The notes beneath the pieces are model-generated. The model saw only the letters and a list, made by a program, of their open reading frames with translations. It searched no databases and was not told the origin of the DNA. A program made the position numbers and the translations under genes. From DASUPK01 sp036377415 (GTDB taxonomy: Bacteria; Actinomycetota; Thermoleophilia; Solirubrobacterales; 70-9): 6,936 nt of DNA. Positions 1-5,535 of the stretch are shown here, one piece after another. How positions within the stretch are numbered: the stretch's first letter is position 1; every line of letters starts with the position of its first letter. The stretch covers positions 1 to 6,936 of the forward strand of contig DASUYK010000053.1 in NCBI GenBank assembly GCA_036377415.1. Direction: 5' to 3'.

Positions 1-553
1 GCTGCTCGCCCGCGACCTCGGTGAGGACGCGCTGCTCCTGCGAGAACCGGGCGGCACCCCGGCGGGCGAGCGGATGCGGGAGCTCTTGAAGGAACCGGCG
101 ATCGAGCTCCACCCGCGCGCCGAGCTGCTCCTGTTCTGCGCCGCGCGCGCGGAGCTGGTGGCGCAGGTGATCGGCCCCGCTCGCGAGCGGGGCCGCGACG
201 TGGTGTGCGATCGGTTCAGCGACTCCAGCGTCGCCTACCAGGGAGTCGCGCGGGGCCTGGGCACGGATAGGGTCGAGGAGGTCTGCGACCTCGCGACCGG
301 CGGCGTCTGGCCCGACCTCACCCTGCTGCTGCGGATCGATCCCGATCGAGCCGCCGCTCGGATCGGTCGGCGCACGGCTGATCGCTTCGAGGGGGAGGGG
401 ATCGAGCTTCAGCGCCGGGTCGCGCAGGGCTACGACGAGGTGGCGCGACGTCACCCGGACCGGGTCAGGGTGATCGACGCCGAGGCCGACCGCGATTCCG
501 TCCATGCCGCGGTGCTCGCCGAGGTGAGCGGCCAGCGAGCGAGCGTGCCTTGA
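1..553 (+). CDS. tmk: Thymidylate kinase (dTMP kinase), 5'-truncated by window edge
   Basis: Phosphorylates dTMP to dTDP with ATP in the cytoplasm, an essential step of dTTP synthesis. The reading frame is open from base 2 and gives 183 residues before the TGA at 551-553. The family is usually about 205-215 residues, so roughly 25 amino-terminal residues, including the P-loop, lie outside the window. Visible family motifs in order: REPGGTPAGERMREL (substrate-binding loop), LLLFCAARAELV, the CDRFSDSSVAYQG motif (the DR-Y/F signature that contacts dTMP, here with Phe), PDLTLLLRIDP, and a lid region with RRTADRFEGEGIELQRRV followed by a GY pair. An internal ATG at 74 is not the true start, because the conserved REPGGT lies upstream of it. 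The gene overlaps the holB start by one base (TGATG), so the two are very probably co-transcribed and translationally coupled. Identification is secure; only the amino end is unseen. Confidence 0.95.
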   Translation, partial: LLARDLGEDALLLREPGGTPAGERMRELLKEPAIELHPRAELLLFCAARAELVAQVIGPARERGRDVVCDRFSDSSVAYQGVARGLGTDRVEEVCDLATGGVWPDLTLLLRIDPDRAAARIGRRTADRFEGEGIELQRRVAQGYDEVARRHPDRVRVIDAEADRDSVHAAVLAEVSGQRASVP

Positions 554-1683
554 TGATCGCGGCGCGAGCTGAGCGGATCCCGGAGGCGCTCGCCGCGGCA
601 ACCCGCCACCAGCCGAGGGCGCGGGCGGCTTTGGCGGCCGCCCTCGGCTCGCCGGGGCACGCATACCTCTTCCGCGGACCGCGCGGATCCGGGAAGGCGG
701 AGGCCGCGCGGGCGTTCGCGGCCGAGCTGCTCGCGGGTGGCGCCCCCGACCCCGACGACGCGCGGCGGCGCGCGATGCTGGATCCCTCCCCCCATCCCGA
801 CCTGGTCTGGCTGCGCCCGCCCGGTGCGCAGCACCTCGTCGAGGACGTGCGGGAGTCAGTAATCAGGGCCTCCAGCCTCAGCCCGGCGGAAGGGGAGCGC
901 CGCGTGTTCGTGATCGAGGAGGCCGAGGATCTCCGCGACGAGAGCCAGAACGCGCTGCTGAAGACGCTCGAGGAGCCGGCGGCGTTCACGCACCTGATCC
1001 TGATCTGCTCGGAGCCCGAGTTGCTCGCCGAGACGATCCTGTCGCGCTGCGCGCCGGTCGAGTTCGGACCGCTGGCACCCGACGCAGTCCAGGAGGTCCT
1101 CGGGTCCGGTGAGGCGGGAGCGGCCGCATCGAGGTTGAGCGGCGGGGACGTCGAGCTCGCCAGACTGCTGCTGGGCGAACGGGGTAGGCGAATTCGGGAG
1201 ACGGCCGAGGCGGCCGCGCGCGCGCCGTTCTCCGAGGATGGTCCGGCGGAACCGTGGAGGGAGCTGCTCGACGCCGCGACCGAAGCCGGTGCGGAGGCGG
1301 GTGCGGCGGAGGAGCGACGCCTGCTCGAGGAGGCCGAGACCGTGCTCAGGCCCGGCCGTTCCGGAAAGCTCACCCGCGAGGCAGCGGAGCAGGTGAAGCG
1401 GACCGAGCGCCGAGCGCGCACCGAGGCGCTCGATCTCGGTCTCGCCCTCTGCTGCGCCTGGTACCGGGACCTGGCGGCGGTCGCGACGGGCGCGGATTTG
1501 GTGGTCCTGAATGCGGACCGCCGGGACCAGCTCGCCGAGGATGCCGAGGGACTCGAGCCGGCCAACCCTCGGACCGCCCTCGAGTGGGTCCTCGACACCC
1601 GGCGCCGCCTCCGGGTCAACGTTTCCGAGGAGCTCGCGCTCGAGGCCCTGTGGCTGCGGCTCTCCGCGGCCCTCGACTCCTGA
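553..1683 (+). CDS. holB: DNA polymerase III delta' subunit (clamp-loader), zinc-less form
   Basis: Subunit of the clamp loader that opens and places the sliding clamp on primed DNA. From the ATG at 553 the product is 376 residues, somewhat above the ~330 of E. coli. AAA+ features are visible: Walker-A-like GPRGSGKA (residues 42-49, with Ala where ATPases carry Ser/Thr), HPDL (81-84), Walker-B-like VFVIEEAE (118-125), NALLKTLEEP (133-142) and the SRC motif (164-166) typical of clamp-loader subunits. The segment between helix 1 and HPDL (about residues 62-80) has no cysteine, so the four-Cys zinc module found in most DnaX/HolB proteins is absent. The carboxy-terminal part is Glu/Ala/Arg-rich and helical, as expected for the collar domain. 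A TTG at 550 is directly upstream and in frame, but the ATG at 553 overlapping the tmk stop is the more natural start. The position next to tmk is the common bacterial arrangement. Confidence 0.92.
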   Translation: MIAARAERIPEALAAATRHQPRARAALAAALGSPGHAYLFRGPRGSGKAEAARAFAAELLAGGAPDPDDARRRAMLDPSPHPDLVWLRPPGAQHLVEDVRESVIRASSLSPAEGERRVFVIEEAEDLRDESQNALLKTLEEPAAFTHLILICSEPELLAETILSRCAPVEFGPLAPDAVQEVLGSGEAGAAASRLSGGDVELARLLLGERGRRIRETAEAAARAPFSEDGPAEPWRELLDAATEAGAEAGAAEERRLLEEAETVLRPGRSGKLTREAAEQVKRTERRARTEALDLGLALCCAWYRDLAAVATGADLVVLNADRRDQLAEDAEGLEPANPRTALEWVLDTRRRLRVNVSEELALEALWLRLSAALDS

Positions 1684-1710
1684 TCCACGCCGCCCGGTCG
1701 GGTGGTTGGT

Positions 1711-1740
1711 CTCACACGATTGTGAGCAAGCGGTAACAAT
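1711..1740 (+). promoter_or_regulatory. Inverted repeat and -10-like element ahead of the histidine kinase
   Basis: The 66-base gap between holB and the kinase is AT-richer than its surroundings. CTCACA (1711-1716) and TGTGAG (1721-1726) form an inverted repeat with 6-bp arms and a 4-base centre. ATTGT (1719-1723) and ACAAT (1736-1740) form a second, overlapping inverted pair 12 bases apart. AACAAT (1735-1740) matches the -10 consensus at 4 of 6 positions and ends 9 bases before the ATG at 1750, which would give a transcript with almost no leader. No convincing -35 was found. The stem lacks G/C strength and a T-run, so a terminator for holB is unlikely. An operator is an inference from the symmetry. 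Confidence 0.35.
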
Positions 1741-1749
1741 CTGTCGACG

Positions 1750-3477
1750 ATGGCCAACGCCACCACGCGGGGCGGGGAGAGCGGCCGCAGGGTCCCCATG
1801 CGGCTCTGGCTCGGGGCTGCCTTTGCAGGGGTGGCGCTGATCACCGCCGCCTCGGTCTACGTCTTCGTCGACGACTCCACCGGGCGAACCCTGCAGAGCG
1901 AGTCCGCGGACCTGGCCGTGGGGAAGACGTCGAGCCTTGCCGACCGGTTGGCGAAGCTCGAGAAGCCGCAGGCCGGCGCCGAGCTCGTGGCGGTGAACAG
2001 CGAGACCTTCGACGCGTGGGCCGTAAACCGACACGGCAACCCGTTGGCGTCCGGCCAGGATCTCGCCGCCCTGGCGACGGTCGAGCAGCAGGGGGACGCC
2101 GTCCGCGTCGCCCTCGACGGACGCCGCTATCGGGCGGCACTCCCGGGCAACCTGACCGTCGCGGCGGCTCCGATCTTCGGCAAGAGCTACGTGCGCGGGG
2201 CGGTGATCGTCCGCGCCGAGCCCCCTCCCGCGCTCACCCGTGCGTTCGACCAGCTCCAGGGCGATCGTCTCCGCGCGCTGCTGATCGCGATCGCGATCGG
2301 GATCCTGGTCGGGTTCATCGTCTCGTCGCTGATCGCGATCCGTGTGAAGCGGCTTGCCCGCGCCGCCGAGCAGATGGCGGCGGGGCGGTTCGATGCCCGC
2401 CTTCCGGCGGGAGGGAGCGACGAGATCGGCGACCTGACCCGCTCGCTCGACACGATGCGGGAGGAGCTCCGCCAGACCTTCTCCATGCTGGCCACCGAGC
2501 GGGACAGGCTCTCAGCGATCTTCGATGGCCTGACCGAGGCTGTGATCGTGGTCGGTGAGGACGGTCAGGTTCGCTTCACCAACCCCGCCGCCGGCAGGCT
2601 TGTGCGCCAGGGGCAGCCCGCGGCGGCGCTGATCCCCTCGCTGCGCCGGGCAGCCGACGGGGGCTCCGACGAGATTCCGGCGCTCACGATCGACGGGAGG
2701 GTCTACGGGGTCCAGGCGCGCAGGGTCCCGGCGGAGCATGCCGTCCTGATGGTGGTCCGTGATCGCACCGAGGAGCTGAAGCGCCAACAGGCCGAGCGCG
2801 AGTTCGTCTCGAACGCAGCCCACGAGCTCCGCAACCCGCTCGCCGGGATCACCAGCGGAATCGAGGTGCTCCAGGGCGGCGCGAAGGACGACCCTGATGC
2901 CCGCGATCGATTCCTCACCCGGCTCGCCCTCGAGGCGGAGCGGATGACCCGCCTTACCCAGTCGCTGCTCACGCTCGCCCGGGTCGAGGCGGCGGGCGAG
3001 CGCGATCCCGCCCAGGTCGTGGACGTCTCGCTCGCAGCGGAGGAGTCGATCCGGGCGGTCGAGACCCCGGAGCGGGTCGAGCTTCGGACCGAGATCGAGC
3101 CGGACCTGGTCGCCGAGGGCGACCCGGTCCTCCTGCGCCAGGTGATGATCGGGCTGCTCACCAACGCCTCGACCCACACGTCTGCTCCCGGCGCGATTAC
3201 TCTTCGCGCCTTCGGAGGCGAGGCGAAGTCCGTGACGATCGAGGTCGAGGACACCGGGAAGGGGATCCCTGCCGAGGAGCAGGATCGGGTCTTCGAACGC
3301 TTCTACCGAGGATCCGGGACGCTCGAAGGGGAGGGATTCGGACTCGGCCTCTCGATCGCGAAGAGGATGGTGGACGTCATGGGCGGGGAGATCGGGCTGC
3401 GATCCGAGCCCGGTGCGGGCTCGACCTTCTGGGTCCGCCTGCGAGCCGCAAAGCCGACCCCGACCCCGGTCGCATGA
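1750..3477 (+). CDS. Sensor histidine kinase (TM-extracytoplasmic-TM-HAMP-PAS-HisKA-HATPase)
   Basis: Membrane-bound sensor kinase of 575 residues; on stimulus it should autophosphorylate His358 and pass the phosphate to the regulator encoded next. Order of parts: a short cytoplasmic tail; TM helix 1 (about 19-40); an extracytoplasmic domain (about 41-173) without cysteines, with segments such as WAVNRHGNPLASG and APIFGKSYVRGAVIV that suggest a Cache/PDC-like fold; TM helix 2 (about 175-197, very Ile/Ala/Gly-rich); HAMP linker (about 198-248, ending near DEIGDLTRSLDTM); a PAS-like segment (about 255-340, LSAIFDGLTEAVIVV...VRFTNPAAGRLV); HisKA with NAAHELRNPL (His358); HATPase_c with N box (Asn472), G1 box EDTGKGIP (Asp501) and G2 box GFGLGL (529-534). 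All catalytic motifs are intact. The start at 1750 is chosen for its -10-like element; the ATG at 1798 (Met17, preceded by AGGG) would still leave TM1 intact. The overall plan resembles PhoR/SenX3/WalK-type kinases, but the signal is not identifiable. Confidence 0.93.
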   Translation: MANATTRGGESGRRVPMRLWLGAAFAGVALITAASVYVFVDDSTGRTLQSESADLAVGKTSSLADRLAKLEKPQAGAELVAVNSETFDAWAVNRHGNPLASGQDLAALATVEQQGDAVRVALDGRRYRAALPGNLTVAAAPIFGKSYVRGAVIVRAEPPPALTRAFDQLQGDRLRALLIAIAIGILVGFIVSSLIAIRVKRLARAAEQMAAGRFDARLPAGGSDEIGDLTRSLDTMREELRQTFSMLATERDRLSAIFDGLTEAVIVVGEDGQVRFTNPAAGRLVRQGQPAAALIPSLRRAADGGSDEIPALTIDGRVYGVQARRVPAEHAVLMVVRDRTEELKRQQAEREFVSNAAHELRNPLAGITSGIEVLQGGAKDDPDARDRFLTRLALEAERMTRLTQSLLTLARVEAAGERDPAQVVDVSLAAEESIRAVETPERVELRTEIEPDLVAEGDPVLLRQVMIGLLTNASTHTSAPGAITLRAFGGEAKSVTIEVEDTGKGIPAEEQDRVFERFYRGSGTLEGEGFGLGLSIAKRMVDVMGGEIGLRSEPGAGSTFWVRLRAAKPTPTPVA

Positions 3478-4193
3478 GCCCCGCCCCGCCGGTGGCGAGC
3501 CGGATCCTGGTCGTGGACGACGAGCTCTCGGTCCGGGAGTCGGTCGGTTACGCGCTCGAGCAGGAGGGCTTCGAGGTCACCCTCGCTGCCGACGGCGAGG
3601 AGGCGGAGAGCAGCCTCTCGGACGACCGCTTCGACCTCCTGATCCTGGACATCATGATGCCGGGGAAGAGCGGCCTCGACATCTGCCGTGAGGTACGGGC
3701 CCACAGCCCGGTGCCGATCATCCTGCTGACCGCCAAGGACGCGGAGGTCGACAAGGTGGTCGGTCTCGAGGTGGGCGCCGACGACTACGTCACGAAGCCG
3801 TTCTCGGTCCGCGAGCTGCTCGGCAGGGTTCGTGCCCAGCTGCGGCGCCGCGAGCTGGACCGCTCGACCGGCACGAAGGGGACGTCGATCGAGGCGGGGC
3901 CGGTCTCGATCGACCTCGCCCGGCACCTGGTGACGATCCGGGGGGAGCCGATCAACCTGACCCGCTCGGAGTTCCAGGTGCTGCGCCTCCTCGCCGAGAA
4001 TCCCGGCCAGGTCTTCTCGCGCAAGGAGATCATGGAGGAGCTCTGGCAGACGGAGTTCAGGGGCGACGTCCGTGCCTGCGACGTCCACATCTCGAACCTG
4101 CGGCAGAAGGTGGAGCGGGACCCTCAGAACCCCGAGCTCGTCCTCACCGTGCGCCGGGTCGGCTACCGGTTCGCCGAGGGCGCGCCCGCCTGA
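3474..4193 (+). CDS. OmpR/PhoB-family response regulator
   Basis: DNA-binding partner of the upstream kinase, 239 residues, normal for the family. The receiver domain (about 10-122) has the acidic pair Asp15-Asp16, phospho-acceptor Asp59 in LILDIMMPG, Thr86 in LLTAKD, and Tyr105 and Lys108 in DDYVTKPF. Asp59, Thr86 and Lys108 are the residues needed for phosphorylation and switching. The carboxy-terminal winged-helix domain (about 140-236) shows LTRSEFQVLRLLAENPGQVFSRKEI, the recognition-helix region DVHISNLRQKVE and the closing VRRVGYRF wing. The ATG at 3474 overlaps the kinase stop by four bases (ATGA) and has no evident Shine-Dalgarno sequence, so translation is probably coupled. The sequence is most like the RegX3/MtrA/WalR type, but no specific symbol can be assigned. 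Its likely targets include its own operon; a phosphate role is not supported by any phoU or pst gene in view. Confidence 0.95.
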   Translation: MSPAPPVASRILVVDDELSVRESVGYALEQEGFEVTLAADGEEAESSLSDDRFDLLILDIMMPGKSGLDICREVRAHSPVPIILLTAKDAEVDKVVGLEVGADDYVTKPFSVRELLGRVRAQLRRRELDRSTGTKGTSIEAGPVSIDLARHLVTIRGEPINLTRSEFQVLRLLAENPGQVFSRKEIMEELWQTEFRGDVRACDVHISNLRQKVERDPQNPELVLTVRRVGYRFAEGAPA

Positions 4194-4219
4194 GGGGGGG
4201 CTTGCGCCACCATTTCGCC

Positions 4220-5161
4220 ATGCCTAAGGACTCGAGCCCCACGAAGGGCAGACGAGGAGCGATCCGCGGCCCCGAGATCGCGGAGCTCCGGGCGTTTTGC
4301 GCGGCGTACGACCTCGGCACTCTCGGCCGGGCGGCCGTCTCCCTCCAGATCAGCCAGCCCGCCCTTTCGAAGAGGCTTCGGTCGCTCGAGGCCGCAGCCG
4401 GCAGGCGCCTGCTCGATCGCTCCCGCAGCGGCGTCGTCCCAACCGCTGCGGGGCGGCGACTCTATCCGGAGGCGCGCAGGCTGCTCGACCAGGCCGAGGT
4501 CGTCGAGGAGGTGCTCGACTCCGCCCCCCGCGAGCAGCCGCCGATTCAGCTCGCAGTCAGTCATACGATCGCCGAGTTCTTTCTCCCGCCGGAGCTGGTC
4601 GCCTATCAGGCCGACGGATCGCGACGGCCTCCGGTCCAGCTCACGATCGCGAACTCCAGCGCGGTCCGGGCGATGGTCTCAGAGGGCCGCGCGACGATCG
4701 GGATCACCGCTGCCGGACCCGGCCCGGAGGCGCCCGGGGATGATCTCGAGGAGCTCGATCTGCTCGAGGACGAGGTGGTGGTGGCGGTCCCCCAGGACCA
4801 CGCCTGGTACCGGCGCGAGGAGATCCCCCGGGAGCTCTTCCTCACCGCGCCGATGATCATGCGGGACCACGACGCGCACGTCCGCCGCTGCGTCGAGGCG
4901 GTGCTGGCCGAGAAGGGGCTCTCCCTCGCCGAGCCCCTGGTGGAGGCGGCGAGCACCGCGGTCGCGAAGCGCGAGGCACTCCAGCGCTCGGCTCCCGTTC
5001 TGCTCTCCGCGCTGTCGCTCAGTGAGGGCCGCGACCGGCTCTACCGCCGGCCGATCGAGGGCCTGAGCTTTCCCCGGCGATTCGTCGTGATCTGCCGCTC
5101 GCTCTCTTCGCTGCAGCGCCAGGAGCGGGACTTCATCGGGTTCATCCGCCGCCGCCGCTGA
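4220..5161 (+). CDS. LysR-type transcriptional regulator
   Basis: Cytoplasmic transcription factor of 313 residues from the ATG at 4220, usual LTTR length. The amino-terminal winged helix-turn-helix covers about residues 18-80: ELRAFCAAYDLGTLGRAAVSL, then the recognition helix around SQPALSKRLRSLE (45-57), then GRRLLDRS and VVPTAAGRRLYPEARRLL. A linker helix follows. The effector-binding domain (about 108-300) begins PIQLAVSHTIAEFFLPPEL and contains IANSSAVRAMVSEGRATIGI and EDEVVVAVPQDHAW, the standard two-lobed periplasmic-binding-protein-like fold. The inducer cannot be read from sequence. A TTG at 4202 would add six residues but sits only one or two bases after the G-run at 4194-4200, so the ATG is preferred. 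That same G-rich stretch is rather far from the ATG (about 19 bases). Only 26 bases separate it from the response regulator, on the same strand, so co-transcription is likely. This is unusual for LTTRs, which are often divergent from their target. Confidence 0.92.
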   Translation: MPKDSSPTKGRRGAIRGPEIAELRAFCAAYDLGTLGRAAVSLQISQPALSKRLRSLEAAAGRRLLDRSRSGVVPTAAGRRLYPEARRLLDQAEVVEEVLDSAPREQPPIQLAVSHTIAEFFLPPELVAYQADGSRRPPVQLTIANSSAVRAMVSEGRATIGITAAGPGPEAPGDDLEELDLLEDEVVVAVPQDHAWYRREEIPRELFLTAPMIMRDHDAHVRRCVEAVLAEKGLSLAEPLVEAASTAVAKREALQRSAPVLLSALSLSEGRDRLYRRPIEGLSFPRRFVVICRSLSSLQRQERDFIGFIRRRR

Positions 5162-5178
5162 GCGGGCCTCAATTTGGT

Positions 5179-5207
5179 CATAACCATCGGTTTTGCCTTC
5201 CATAACC
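5179..5207. repeat. Direct repeat of CATAACC, first copy within an imperfect palindrome
   Basis: CATAACC occurs at 5179-5185 and again at 5201-5207, start-to-start distance 22 bases, about two helical turns, so both copies would face the same side of the DNA. The first copy continues as CATAACC-ATC-GGTTTTG (5179-5195), an inverted repeat with 6 of 7 arm positions matching. LysR-family sites are typically short interrupted dyads with A/T-rich arms, and repeats one helical phase apart are typical of OmpR-family sites. It lies 17 bases after the lysR stop and about 30-80 bases before the candidate small-RNA promoter. A binding site is inferred, and the factor is unknown. Confidence 0.3.
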
Positions 5208-5235
5208 GAGAGGACCCACGAATCCTCCGAAATCC

Positions 5236-5265
5236 CTGCCGGGCTCGGGGTTCCCGGCCTAGAGT
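5236..5265 (+). promoter_or_regulatory. Candidate promoter for the small RNA at 5272-5400
   Basis: TAGAGT at 5260-5265 fits the TAnnnT pattern of actinobacterial -10 elements. CTGCCG at 5236-5241 is a weak -35 match 18 bases upstream. Transcription would begin about 5272-5273, exactly at the left arm of the closing helix of the folded segment. GCCGGG (5238-5243) and CCCGGC (5253-5258) form a 6-bp inverted repeat within the promoter, which could be a repressor site. The call rests on spacing and on its fit to the downstream structure and terminator. Confidence 0.38.
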
Positions 5266-5271
5266 GCCACG

Positions 5272-5400
5272 TGGATCGACCGAGCATCTGGCCGCCCAGG
5301 AAGCACCACCGGTGGCCAACACATAAGGCCGATCCAAACACATATATCTCTCCTCCCCTGTAGCACCCTGAAAACGCCCCGCTCTGCGGGGCGTTCTCAT
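5272..5400 (+). ncRNA. Candidate structured small RNA (about 125-130 nt), no known family
   Basis: The segment lies between a promoter-like pair and a strong terminator and has no credible reading frame. It can fold as follows: a 7-bp closing helix TGGATCG (5272-5278) with CGATCCA (5330-5336); an inner 8-bp helix TGGCCGCC (5289-5296) with GGTGGCCA (5311-5318) including one G-U pair and a 14-base loop; a single-stranded, pyrimidine-rich linker (5337-5372) containing CTCTCCTCCCC; then the terminator hairpin. The linker is complementary in character to Shine-Dalgarno sequences, a trait of several trans-acting small RNAs, so a role in translation control is possible but inferred. It could instead be the leader of a longer transcript reading into tetR. 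No match to tmRNA, 6S, RNase P, SRP RNA or a riboswitch was recognised. A four-codon GTG frame (5312-5326) with AGGA 10 bases upstream lies inside it. Confidence 0.4.
5373..5395 (+). terminator. Strong intrinsic terminator hairpin
   Basis: AACGCCCCGC (5373-5382) and GCGGGGCGTT (5386-5395) form a perfect 10-bp stem with a TCT loop. On the plus strand it is followed by TTCTCATT, a weak T-run; on the minus strand it is followed by TTTTCAG, so it could stop transcription from both sides. It would end the candidate small RNA and any read-through from the kinase-regulator-lysR block, isolating tetR. Confidence 0.8.
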
Positions 5401-5417
5401 TGAGGGTCGGTTGACAC

Positions 5418-5427
5418 TCCGTACGGA
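5418..5427. promoter_or_regulatory. Perfect 10-bp palindrome TCCGTACGGA, possible operator
   Basis: The palindrome begins two bases after a perfect TTGACA (5411-5416). No TAnnnT-type -10 lies 16-19 bases after that TTGACA, so it is not called as a promoter here. The palindrome shares its CGTACG core with the sequence at 5517-5522 over the tetR start region. Repeated palindromic cores near a tetR gene are typical of TetR operators, so autoregulation is a reasonable inference. Confidence 0.3.
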
Positions 5428-5460
5428 CACGAGCGGGGCGAAGCTGTCCGAGATCACCCG

Positions 5461-5508
5461 CCCTGGACCGCGGACGAGATCGCGCTCTACAACCTCGGGA
5501 TCGGCGCG
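5461..5508 (+). pseudogene. Possible fragment of a MaoC-type acyl dehydratase gene
   Basis: In the same frame as tetR, 16 codons read PWTADEIALYNLGIGA. This resembles the amino-terminal segment of MaoC/hydratase-2 family proteins, where a W/Y-T-x-x-D-V/I-x-L-Y-x-L-G-x-G-A pattern is common just ahead of the hot-dog fold. No start codon precedes it after the TGA at 5401, and resemblance is lost after the last Ala. Codon use looks like coding DNA (8 of the first 10 third positions are G or C). It may be a decayed relic, a piece captured by rearrangement, or a chance match; 16 residues are too few to be sure. Confidence 0.35.
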
Positions 5509-5514
5509 TTTGTG

Positions 5515-5530
5515 AACGTACGCTATCGTT
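5515..5530 (+). promoter_or_regulatory. tetR -10 element and overlapping dyad (leaderless start)
   Basis: TATCGT (5524-5529) fits the TAnnnT -10 pattern. Transcription starting 7 bases after it would begin at 5536, the first base of an in-frame GTG where the conserved TetR sequence begins. This implies a leaderless mRNA, which is common in Actinomycetota. AACG (5515-5518) and CGTT (5527-5530) form a 16-base dyad covering the -10 element, and CGTACG (5517-5522) repeats the core of the palindrome at 5418-5427. Repressor binding here would block the promoter. No good -35 is visible at 16-19 bases. Confidence 0.42.
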
Positions 5531-5535
5531 GCGGG

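Noticed and set aside
1719..1740. A genuine LacI/lac operator
   Set aside because: No lac genes or LacI-family regulator are present, and the half-sites differ in spacing from the true operator; only the symmetry is kept as a finding.
465..1844. Long open frames on the minus strand across holB, the kinase and the regulators
   Set aside because: They lie opposite genes with clear family motifs, are Arg/Ser/Pro-rich with no recognisable domain, and are the usual by-product of high third-position GC.
2283..2300. Tandem GATCGC units
   Set aside because: They encode the Ile/Ala-rich second TM helix of the kinase; codon bias explains the repetition.
3474..4193. Assigning the two-component pair as PhoR/PhoP or SenX3/RegX3
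   Set aside because: Domain plan fits, but no phoU, pst or recognisable pho box is in view, so a specific name would be a guess.
5288..5318. Possible SRP RNA because of an AGGAAGCA stretch
   Set aside because: The required GGAA tetraloop with flanking CAGG...AGCA internal loop cannot be formed; the stretch falls in an open 14-base loop instead.
5264..5326. A 20-codon GTG frame ending ...PPVANT within the candidate small RNA
   Set aside because: Its GTG overlaps the proposed -10 element, only about 60% of its third positions are G or C compared with far higher values in neighbouring genes, and no Shine-Dalgarno sequence precedes it.
5411..5416. Perfect TTGACA -35 hexamer upstream of tetR
   Set aside because: The 16-19 base distance leads into GAGCGGGGCG with no -10-like sequence, so it is not called as a promoter; it may be coincidental or belong to an alternative sigma factor.
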